Assembly: GCA_910585415.1 (NCBI GenBank)
Contig: CAJUDT010000125.1
Location: forward strand, 1-5,112
Reading direction: 5' to 3'
DNA: 5,112 bases
Source: an uncultured Flavonifractor sp.
Lineage (GTDB): Bacteria > Bacillota > Clostridia > Oscillospirales > Oscillospiraceae
Shown one piece after another: positions 1 through 5,112 of this stretch. Position numbers and translations under genes: made by a program. A model generated the notes under the pieces. That model did not search any database and was not told where the DNA came from. It saw nothing but the letters and a program-made list of their open reading frames with translations. Within the stretch, counting starts at the first letter, position 1, and each line of letters starts with the position of its first letter.

Positions 1-1610
1 TCGTGGATATCACCAACTATGTCATGCTGGAGTACGGCCAGCCTATGCACGCCTTTGACTACCGGTACGTGAAGGGCGGTAAAATCATCGTCCGCCGGGC
101 CTCTGAGGGTGAGAAGCTCACCACACTGGACGGCAAAGAGCACACCCTCAACGCCAATCATCTGGTCATTGCCGACCAGGACCGGGCGGTGGGTCTGGCG
201 GGCATCATGGGCGGCGAAAATTCCGAAATCGTGGACGATACCGCCGATGTGGTCTTTGAATCCGCCTGCTTCGACGGCACCTGCATCCGCAAGGGGGCTT
301 TGGCCCTGGGTATGCGCACCGAGGCAAGTGCCAAGTTTGAAAAGGGCTTGGACCCCATGAACACCCTCCCCGCCGTCAACCGGGCCTGTGAGCTGGTGGA
401 GCTGCTGGGGGCCGGCGAGGTAGTAGATGGGGTAATCGACATTCTCAACCATGTGCCCCAGCCCACCGTCCTCAAGCTGGAGCCGGAGAAGATTAACGCT
501 CTCTTGGGCACAGATGTGCCGCGGGGAGAGATGGCCCATATTCTGGAAACTCTGGAGTTCACTGTGGAGCGGGATCAGGTGACGGTTCCCTCCTGGCGGG
601 GAGACGTAAAGGAGATGGCCGATTTGGCCGAAGAGGTGGCCCGGTTCTACGGCTACGATAAGATTCCCGCCACCCTTGTGCGGGGTCAGACCACCCTGGG
701 CGGGTACTCCCCGGAGCAGAAGCTGGAACAGCGGCTGGGGAGCGTGTGCCGGGCCTGCGGGTATGATGAAATCATCACCTATTCGTTTATCTCTCCCACT
801 TGGTATGACAAAATCCGCTGGGCGGAGGATGAGCCCTTGCGCAGCTCTTTCAAGATTCTGAATCCCTTGGGAGAGGATACCTCGATTATGCGCACAACCA
901 CGTTGCCCTCCATGCTGGACATTCTCACCCGGAACTACAATTATCGCAACAAGTGCGTCCGTCTGTACGAGGTGGGCCGCGTCTACCTGACCGGCAGAGA
1001 GGATGGACTGGCCGAGGAGGACAAGACCCTCACACTGGGGGCTTATGGCGATGTAGACTTCTTTACTTTTAAGGGTACGGTGGAGGCCATTCTTCGGGAC
1101 CTGCGGGTGTCGGATGTGACCTTCCGGGCCTGCCAGGACGACCCCTCCTATCACCCTGGGCGCTGTGCTATGGTGTACACCTCCGGGCATTTTGTGGGTA
1201 TGATGGGCCAGATTCATCCTCTGGTGGCCCAAAACTTTGGGGTGGACGCGGAACTCTACTGCGCCGAGCTGCCGCTCACCGCTCTGATGGCGGCCAAGGG
1301 CGCCGACCCGGAATATGTTCCCCTGCCTCGGTTCCCCAGTGTGCAGCGGGACATTGCCGTGGTGTGCGGCGAAGCTGTCACCGTGGGGCAGCTGGAGGAA
1401 ACCATCCGCAAGGGGGCCCGTGGCCTGTTGAAGGAGGTTGAGCTGTTCGACATCTACACCGGAGCGCCCATTCCGGCGGGCAAAAAGAGCGTGGCCTTTA
1501 ATCTGACCCTCCGCTCTGACGAGAAGAGCCTCACCGCCGAGGAAGCCGACGAGGATGTGAAAAGCATCCTGGCCCAGCTGGAAAAGGAGCTGGGAGCCGT
1601 CCTCCGGTAA
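1..1610 (+). CDS. pheT: Phenylalanine-tRNA ligase beta subunit, C-terminal two thirds (5' end outside window)
   Basis: Beta subunit of the cytoplasmic alpha2-beta2 enzyme that charges tRNA-Phe; this subunit carries the editing and tRNA-binding modules. The frame is open from base 3 and has no start in the window, so about 535 of the usual roughly 800 residues are present. In order: the rest of the B3/B4 editing domain (residues about 1-145), with YGQPMHAFD, GIMGGENSEI and the GMRTEASAKFEKGLDP segment that matches the family's R-S-D/E-A-S-x-x-F-E-x-G-x-D block; the B5 domain (about 152-222), ending in SWRGDVKEMADLAEEVARFYGYD; the catalytic-like core (about 225-430), with NPLGEDTSIMRTTTLPSML and VRLYEVGRVY; and the C-terminal FDX-ACB anticodon-binding domain (about 442-534), opening with PRFPSVQRDIA. 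No frameshift or missing block is visible. pheS is expected immediately upstream (inference). The gene ends in TAA just before a strong terminator. Confidence 0.97.
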   Translation, partial: VDITNYVMLEYGQPMHAFDYRYVKGGKIIVRRASEGEKLTTLDGKEHTLNANHLVIADQDRAVGLAGIMGGENSEIVDDTADVVFESACFDGTCIRKGALALGMRTEASAKFEKGLDPMNTLPAVNRACELVELLGAGEVVDGVIDILNHVPQPTVLKLEPEKINALLGTDVPRGEMAHILETLEFTVERDQVTVPSWRGDVKEMADLAEEVARFYGYDKIPATLVRGQTTLGGYSPEQKLEQRLGSVCRACGYDEIITYSFISPTWYDKIRWAEDEPLRSSFKILNPLGEDTSIMRTTTLPSMLDILTRNYNYRNKCVRLYEVGRVYLTGREDGLAEEDKTLTLGAYGDVDFFTFKGTVEAILRDLRVSDVTFRACQDDPSYHPGRCAMVYTSGHFVGMMGQIHPLVAQNFGVDAELYCAELPLTALMAAKGADPEYVPLPRFPSVQRDIAVVCGEAVTVGQLEETIRKGARGLLKEVELFDIYTGAPIPAGKKSVAFNLTLRSDEKSLTAEEADEDVKSILAQLEKELGAVLR

Positions 1611-1626
1611 TGCGCATAATCTGTAC

Positions 1627-1677
1627 AAAAAACCGAGGCCCGCAGTTTTGGACTGCGGGCCTCGGTTTATGCTTTTT
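1627..1677. terminator. Bidirectional Rho-independent terminator between convergent genes
   Basis: A perfect 17-bp stem (1630-1646 with 1652-1668) closes a 5-base loop. It is preceded by six A (1627-1632, partly in the stem) and followed by TTT in the stem and TTTTT at 1673-1677. On the + strand it lies about 20 bases after the pheT stop. On the - strand it lies about 57 bases after the stop of the transporter gene, and there the A run becomes a U run. Both converging genes can therefore use it. Confidence 0.93.
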
Positions 1678-1724
1678 GATGCAGGGCGGGAAAGGAGAAG
1701 CTGGAGATTGGGGGGAAGAAAGGG

Positions 1725-3509
1725 TCAAATCTTTTGCACAGCTTCAATGGGTTTGTAATACTTTTCGCGGTACTGGGCAAAAAGTTGGTCAAACTCGTGG
1801 TCAGCGCCGTGATGGAGGTCCTGTACATAGGTGTGGGAGTCAATACGGATCATATCATCCTTGGAAGCGGTCTGCCGGATAATGCGCAGAGCCACATTGG
1901 AGCAGTGGTCGGAGATACGCTCCAAGTTAATGAGCAGCTCCAGGAATTGAGTACCCAATTCAATGGTACATTCTCCCTGCTTGAGGCGCTCCACATGGCG
2001 GCTTTTCAGGGTGTCGGCAATCAGGTCCACCACTTCCTCCAGGGGCTCCACCTGAACGGCGTCTACACGATGGCGGGTTTTATAGCAGGCGAGGGTTTTT
2101 TCCAAAGTTTCGTCAACTGCGGCGCAGAGGCAGTCCATTTCGCCCTGGGCCTGAGGGGAAAAGGCTAGATTTCTGTCATGGAGCACGCAGGCGCACTCGG
2201 AGACGTTGACGGCGTAATCGCCAATTCGCTCAAAATCGGACAGGGTGTGCAGCATTTCCGACACCCACATGCTTTCCTCAGAGGAAAGGGGGTGGTCGGT
2301 GAGCTTCACCAGGTAATTGTCCAGCATTCCCTCCAGCTTATCCAGGGCAGTCTCAGTTTCGTTGAGGCGTTCCAGCTTTTTGGGGTCAAAGTGGGCAATC
2401 AGCTCGCCGGCCAAGAGTACGTTGCTCTTGGCGAACGCGCCCATCTGCATGACGGTGTCATGGGCCTTTTCCAGAGCCAGGGAGGGGGAGGACAGAAAGC
2501 GCTCGTCCAGAATGGACAGGGCCTGTTCTTCTGCGCCGCCGGGGATGATGCGCTCTACCAGCCGGACCAGCAGCTTATGGAAGGGCAGCAGGGCCACACA
2601 GCAGGCCACGTTGAAACACAGATGCAGGTTGGCAATCGAGCCGCGGGTCATGGTGCTCTCCCAGAACGCAAAGTGGAATATGGCATTGCCGCCGTAGAGC
2701 AGGAATAAAAAGACGACCGTACCCAGGATATTAAAGGTTAAATGCAGGGCGGCGGTGCGTTTGGCGTTCTTACTGGCTCCCACCGAGGAAACCAGAGAAG
2801 TTAAGCAGGTGCCGATATTCTGCCCCATAATGAGAGGGAACGCGATGTTAAAGGTGACAGCGCCTGTGGCACTGAGGGCCTGAAGGATACCCACCGAGGC
2901 GGCCGAGCTGTGGAGCAGAGCGGTTACCAGTGCGCCCACCGCAACGCCCAGAACGGGGTTGGAGAAGGAGGCGAACATGGTCAGGAAAGCGGGGGAGTCC
3001 TGGAGGGGACGCATAGCGGTTTCCATGGTACTCATGCCGATGAAAAGCAGCCCCATACCCAGCAGAATCTGTCCCATAAAGCGCTTATGACCGCCGTTGA
3101 AGAACATGTAGAATAAAATACCGGCTACGGCCAGGGCGGAGCCCAGGACGGAGGGTTTGAGGAGCATAAAAATCAGGCTATCCGAGGAAATGTCTCCCAG
3201 GCTCAGAAGCTGGGCGGTGATTGTGGTGCCGATGTTGGCGCCCATGATGATGCCAACGGTCTGTTCCAGCTTCATGATTCCGGCGTTGACGAAGCCCACA
3301 CACATCACGGTGGTGGCAGTGGAGCTCTGCATGAGGCCGGTGACGACAGCGCCCAGCAGGACGCCCTTGAATACGTTGCTGGTCAGACGCTCCAGGAGCT
3401 TTTCCAAGCGGCCGCTGGAGAATTTCTCCAGGCCATCCGTCATGGTGGACATGCCGAACATCAGAACGGCGATTGCGCCAAGCATGGCGACTGCATCTAT
3501 AATTGTCAC
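1725..3509 (-). CDS. Na+/phosphate cotransporter family protein with C-terminal PhoU-like domain (NptA type)
   Basis: A 594-residue membrane protein of the bacterial type II Na/Pi cotransporter family (COG1283-like), predicted to couple sodium influx to phosphate transport. Residues about 1-320 hold two related membrane repeats, each with the family's paired signatures: QSSTATT (61-67) with GANIGTT (90-96), then HSSAAS (200-205) with GQNIGTC (229-235). Further hydrophobic stretches lie around 120-137, 145-160, 187-200, 258-275 and 295-310. The cytoplasmic part (about 340-560) is helical and PhoU-like, with the two metal-binding-type motifs FERIGDYAVN (426-435) and LERISDHCSNVA (529-540). The start is GTG at 3509, chosen because a GGAGG lies 6 bases upstream and the hydrophobic N-terminus begins there. 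The gene stands alone, convergent with pheT and divergent from the sigma factor gene. No Pho box was recognised. Direction and substrate of transport are inferred from the family. Confidence 0.93.
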   Translation of the reverse strand: MTIIDAVAMLGAIAVLMFGMSTMTDGLEKFSSGRLEKLLERLTSNVFKGVLLGAVVTGLMQSSTATTVMCVGFVNAGIMKLEQTVGIIMGANIGTTITAQLLSLGDISSDSLIFMLLKPSVLGSALAVAGILFYMFFNGGHKRFMGQILLGMGLLFIGMSTMETAMRPLQDSPAFLTMFASFSNPVLGVAVGALVTALLHSSAASVGILQALSATGAVTFNIAFPLIMGQNIGTCLTSLVSSVGASKNAKRTAALHLTFNILGTVVFLFLLYGGNAIFHFAFWESTMTRGSIANLHLCFNVACCVALLPFHKLLVRLVERIIPGGAEEQALSILDERFLSSPSLALEKAHDTVMQMGAFAKSNVLLAGELIAHFDPKKLERLNETETALDKLEGMLDNYLVKLTDHPLSSEESMWVSEMLHTLSDFERIGDYAVNVSECACVLHDRNLAFSPQAQGEMDCLCAAVDETLEKTLACYKTRHRVDAVQVEPLEEVVDLIADTLKSRHVERLKQGECTIELGTQFLELLINLERISDHCSNVALRIIRQTASKDDMIRIDSHTYVQDLHHGADHEFDQLFAQYREKYYKPIEAVQKI

Positions 3510-3515
3510 GATTTT

Positions 3516-3520
3516 CCTCC
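3516..3520 (-). promoter_or_regulatory. Shine-Dalgarno site that fixes the GTG start of the transporter gene
   Basis: On the - strand GGAGG lies 6 bases before GTG at 3509-3507. No ATG with comparable spacing is present, so the gene most likely uses the rarer GTG start. Confidence 0.8.
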
Positions 3521-3572
3521 AAATCTGACATCGTTGTCAAATCCTTTTTATCTACCTGTTCAACCACGTTAC

Positions 3573-3601
3573 ATTATAACGCGTTGGAAAGTATTCGTAA
3601 A
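3573..3601 (-). promoter_or_regulatory. Sigma-A-type promoter of the Na/Pi cotransporter gene
   Basis: Read on the - strand, TTTACG (3601-3596) and a perfect TATAAT (3578-3573) are separated by exactly 17 bases. This would start transcription near 3566 and give a leader of about 57 bases before the GTG. The -35 box matches TTGACA at 4 of 6 positions. No operator repeat stands out next to it. Confidence 0.7.
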
Positions 3602-3620
3602 TGCCTCCGGCAGACATTTT

Positions 3621-3650
3621 GCATATTTGACAGATTAGACAAAATATAGT
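3621..3650 (+). promoter_or_regulatory. Candidate sporulation sigma-E-type promoter upstream of the sigK-like gene
   Basis: GCATATT at 3621-3627 resembles the sigma-E -35 element (ATATT core). AATATAGT at 3643-3650 partly matches the sigma-E -10 (CATA..-T type). The spacer is 15 bases, within the 14-15 typical of mother-cell sigma-E promoters. The predicted start near 3657 gives a leader of about 100 bases. In Bacillus, sigK is known to be transcribed by sigma-E with SpoIIID. An overlapping perfect TTGACA (3627-3632) has no -10 at a workable distance, so a sigma-A reading is less likely. Confidence 0.5.
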
Positions 3651-3739
3651 CAGGACTTTCTGTGTATTTTGTCGATGGAACGTGGGAGCGGGGCAAAGGT
3701 GCCCGCATAGAGACAGGCAATGGAGGAATAGGCTGGAAG

Positions 3740-3749
3740 AAGGAGGTGG
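3740..3749 (+). promoter_or_regulatory. Strong Shine-Dalgarno site that sets the start of the sigK-like gene
   Basis: AAGGAGGTGG lies 7 bases before ATG 3757 and is close to a full complement of the 16S rRNA 3' end. It rules out the longer in-frame start at 3682, which has no such site and would add residues without family similarity. Confidence 0.88.
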
Positions 3750-3756
3750 AACGAAT

Positions 3757-4407
3757 ATGCTGACGGCTTGGATGCTGTTGACACTGAACAGTCTGTTTTT
3801 TACACTGCGCCTGTCCAGCGGCGGCAGCGGCTCTTTCCCCCGGCCCTTGAAGGCGGAGGAAGAGCGTTTTTACTTGGAGCGCTTCGCCCAGGGGGACCTG
3901 GAGGCCCGCAATGTCCTGATTGAGCACAACCTGCGGCTGGTGGCGCATATTATGAAGAAATATTATACCCCCAACGGGGACCAGGATGACCTGATTTCGA
4001 TTGGCACAATCGGGTTGATTAAAGGTATTACGACGTTTAAGGCCGATAAAAACGTAAGGCTGGCTACTTATGTGTCGCGGTGCATTGAAAATGAAATCCT
4101 AATGTATTTTCGCTCCCAAAAAAAATTACAAGGGGAGGTATCCTTGTCCGACTCTATAGATGGAGATGGGGAGGGAAATGCGTTGTCATTGATGGATACA
4201 ATTAGCGTAGATGATGACATGCTGGAAGAACTGGATACCCGTGATTCCTGTGCAAAAGTCCGCCGGTGTGTCAGGCAGTGTCTGGACAAGCGGGAAGCGA
4301 TGATTATAACGTTGCGCTATGGACTCAGCGGCGAGCACCCGCTGACACAACGGGAGATTGCAGAAAAATGTGGAATTTCCAGGTCCTATGTATCCCGCCG
4401 CGCTTAA
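3757..4407 (+). CDS. sigK: Sporulation sigma factor sigma-K (pro-form), C-terminally truncated
   Basis: A 216-residue sigma-70-family protein of the SigK/SigE type; sigma-K directs late mother-cell transcription (coat and cortex genes) during sporulation. Residues 1-20 are hydrophobic, like the pro-sequence that SpoIVFB removes in Bacillus, and are followed by SFPRPL, which lines up with the Bacillus FPQPL segment. Region 2 spans about 47-124, with RNVLIEHNLRLVAHI, DLISIGTIGLIKGI and RLATYVSRCIENEILMY. Region 4 spans about 173-214, with LDKREAMIITLRYGL and TQREIAEKCGISRSYVSR. Here the protein stops: after SYVSR comes only Arg-Ala-stop, where the family normally continues with IEKRAL-type sequence for about 20-30 residues. 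The end of the -35 recognition helix is therefore missing and the product is probably inactive unless rejoined. The missing tail was not found in any frame downstream within the window. Sigma-E/sigma-G relatives are less likely given the pro-sequence and the motif match to SigK. Confidence 0.88.
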   Translation: MLTAWMLLTLNSLFFTLRLSSGGSGSFPRPLKAEEERFYLERFAQGDLEARNVLIEHNLRLVAHIMKKYYTPNGDQDDLISIGTIGLIKGITTFKADKNVRLATYVSRCIENEILMYFRSQKKLQGEVSLSDSIDGDGEGNALSLMDTISVDDDMLEELDTRDSCAKVRRCVRQCLDKREAMIITLRYGLSGEHPLTQREIAEKCGISRSYVSRRA

Positions 4408-4415
4408 TGTAAACG

Positions 4416-4467
4416 ATGCCCGGAAAGCCTTGCAGCACAAGGACTTGTCCGGGCATTGGGCGTTTTT
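4416..4467 (+). terminator. Rho-independent terminator-like hairpin right after the truncated sigK
   Basis: Arms 4416-4432 and 4438-4456 form a 17-bp stem with two single-base bulges (A4443, G4447) around a 5-base loop. TTTTT follows at 4463-4467, after a short GC spacer. It begins 8 bases after the sigK stop. It could be the native sigK terminator retained after a deletion, or belong to inserted DNA. Confidence 0.72.
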
Positions 4468-4614
4468 GGTAGCGTTGCGCTTATTGTAAGTGGTGGGGAA
4501 CTATTAGTAGGGATAGGCGGCCATTTATCAATTTATGATCAGTTAAAACCGGGAACCTGTTCTGAACCGCACCCCAAGCGGGGCAGCGACGCTAGAGTTC
4601 GGAGAAAGAGCAAT

Positions 4615-4660
4615 AGGAACCAGTTATCGAGGATTTCTCGGTAATTGGCTCTTTTCTTTT
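4615..4660 (+). terminator. Orphan Rho-independent terminator with no gene directly upstream
   Basis: The core stem is 12 bp (4620-4631 with 4637-4648), including two G-U pairs, with a GATTT loop. Four more pairs can form beyond one mismatch, and the T-rich tract CTCTTTTCTTTT follows at 4649-4660. It implies that a + strand transcript starts somewhere between about 4468 and 4600, or reads through from sigK. Bases 4605-4614 can alternatively pair with 4644-4654, which would disrupt the terminator. Confidence 0.68.
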
Positions 4661-4752
4661 ATCAAAATCTTGACCGGCCCGAAGTCGTAAAACTACGGGC
4701 AGCAGGTGGAGGCGACCCACGTACAAAAAAGCGTAGCTGGGAAAGGGACGGT

Positions 4753-5019
4753 ATGAAGCGCGATTTTCTGGAAGCACTGGGCCTGGAGAAAGAGACGGTA
4801 GATAAGATTATGGCGGAGAACGGCGCTGACCTGGAGCGGGAAAAGGCCAAGACCACCGCTGCCAGAGCGGACCTTGCGGACGCGCAGGGGAAGCTGTCCG
4901 CCGCACAGACGGAGCTGGAGGGGCTGAAGAAGGCGGGCGGCGATATTGCCGCCATCGACGGCAATACCGGCACCGGCAATGAGGCAAACGGTGGGAGTCA
5001 TGTGCCAATAACAATTTAG
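4753..5019 (+). CDS. Phage GP20-type capsid scaffold (minor structural) protein, short or internally deleted
   Basis: An 88-residue protein. Its first 35 residues, MKRDFLEALGLEKETVDKIM then AENGADLEREKAK, fit the N-terminus of the phage minor structural protein GP20/scaffold family, which assists capsid assembly in Gram-positive phages. Residues about 24-62 are rich in Ala, Glu and Lys with heptad-like spacing, as expected for the coiled-coil part. Family members are usually about 150-200 residues, so the middle and C-terminal regions are missing; the Gly/Asn-rich tail (63-88) does not look like family sequence that I recognise. The start at 4753 is supported by the family N-terminus and a weak SD (GGGA, 4745-4748); the frame is open for 36 further codons upstream. 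No portal, capsid or terminase gene is next to it in the window, so it is probably a relic or a separated phage gene. Confidence 0.68.
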   Translation: MKRDFLEALGLEKETVDKIMAENGADLEREKAKTTAARADLADAQGKLSAAQTELEGLKKAGGDIAAIDGNTGTGNEANGGSHVPITI

Positions 5020-5052
5020 CGGAGTTTCTGGATTGATTTCAGAAACTCCGCT
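5018..5052. terminator. Perfect 13-bp hairpin overlapping the stop codon of the scaffold-like ORF
   Basis: Arms 5018-5030 and 5040-5052 are perfectly complementary around a 9-base loop. The left arm begins within the TAG stop. No clear T run follows on either strand, so it may act as a weak terminator or mRNA-stabilising hairpin. Confidence 0.5.
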
Positions 5053-5062
5053 CAGCTTGTCG

Positions 5063-5099
5063 AAAAGCGGCCTGCCAGGGAAAAGTCCAGGCAGGCCGC
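5063..5099 (-). terminator. Terminator-like hairpin, probably for a - strand gene beyond the right edge
   Basis: Arms 5067-5079 and 5087-5099 pair over 13 bp with a single A-A mismatch, around a 7-base loop. The AAAA at 5063-5066 becomes UUUU after the stem on the - strand, whereas no T tract follows on the + strand. This fits the 3' end of a leftward gene located past 5112. Confidence 0.6.
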
Positions 5100-5112
5100 A
5101 AAGCATAAAAGA

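Larger units (their letters stand above)
4408..4752. other. Stretch of about 345 bases without a convincing gene
   Basis: Apart from the two terminator-like hairpins listed separately, no ORF here has a plausible ribosome binding site, family motif or good start. The longest + strand frame (TTG at 4456 to 4644, 62 codons) has a hydrophobic first half and a basic second half, but its start lies inside the sigK terminator hairpin. Small hairpins occur at 4677-4700 (GCCCG/CGGGC arms) and around 4571-4582. The stretch separates the broken sigK from the phage scaffold fragment, so it may be decayed mobile-element DNA or a non-coding leader. Confidence 0.5.

Noticed and set aside
1734..2708. Two long + strand ORFs (1734-2168 and 2178-2708) opposite the transporter gene
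   Set aside because: They are antisense to a strongly conserved PhoU-like and membrane coding frame, show low-complexity His/Gln/Gly composition and lack convincing SD sites.
3627..3650. Sigma-A promoter TTGACA with TATAGT before sigK
   Set aside because: The spacer is only 12 bases, too short for sigma-A; the sigma-E-like arrangement has correct spacing.
3682..3756. Longer in-frame start for the sigma factor
   Set aside because: No SD upstream of 3682, while ATG 3757 has a near-perfect one and begins the SigK-like pro-sequence.
4408..4470. Missing SigK tail hidden by a simple frameshift
   Set aside because: All three + strand frames after the junction were read; none gives an IEKRAL-like helix or the usual basic tail.
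4456..4644. 62-codon + strand ORF with a hydrophobic N-terminal half
   Set aside because: It would start with TTG inside the sigK terminator hairpin, has no ribosome binding site, runs through the arm of the next terminator, and has no recognisable motif.
4662..5106. Several - strand ORFs opposite the scaffold-like gene
   Set aside because: Cys/Pro/Arg/Ser-rich translations typical of antisense frames in GC-rich DNA, with no family motif.
1..5112. CRISPR array, tRNA, rRNA or insertion sequence
   Set aside because: No regularly spaced repeats, no tRNA or rRNA conserved segments, and no transposase motif or terminal inverted repeats were seen.

Overview
The window looks like chromosomal DNA of a GC-rich, endospore-forming Firmicute. 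The best guess is a gut Clostridia of the Oscillospiraceae type (Flavonifractor/Oscillibacter-like). This rests on strong AGGAGG-type ribosome binding sites, a Clostridia-style NptA-PhoU transporter, a SigK-family sporulation sigma factor and GC-rich codon use. The genus is inference only.

Layout: (1) bases 1-1610, + strand: the last two thirds of pheT, the phenylalanine-tRNA ligase beta subunit, cut by the left edge. (2) 1627-1677: a perfect 17-bp hairpin with A and T tracts on either side, which can end transcription from both converging genes. (3) 1725-3509, - strand: a complete Na+/phosphate cotransporter-family protein with a C-terminal PhoU-like region, a GTG start, a clear SD and a sigma-A-type promoter. 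(4) 3510-3756: a divergent intergenic region with that promoter on the - strand and a sigma-E-like promoter on the + strand. (5) 3757-4407, + strand: a SigK-like gene with a hydrophobic pro-sequence, conserved regions 2 and 4, and an abrupt end inside the region 4.2 helix-turn-helix. A terminator-like hairpin follows within about 10 bases. (6) 4408-4752: no convincing gene, but two terminator-like structures, the second with an alternative pairing. (7) 4753-5019, + strand: a short ORF whose N-terminus matches phage GP20-type capsid scaffold proteins but is about half the usual length. (8) 5018-5099: two more strong hairpins.

The left two thirds is ordinary housekeeping DNA. The right third is the part to look at: a sporulation sigma-K gene that loses its C-terminus, with phage-derived sequence about 350 bases downstream. 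Two explanations fit. One is a skin-like arrangement, in which a (possibly decayed) prophage element splits sigK and the missing 3' end lies beyond the right edge. The other is a local deletion that inactivated sigK. The window does not contain a recombinase, a second sigK fragment or duplicated attachment sites, so it cannot decide between them.
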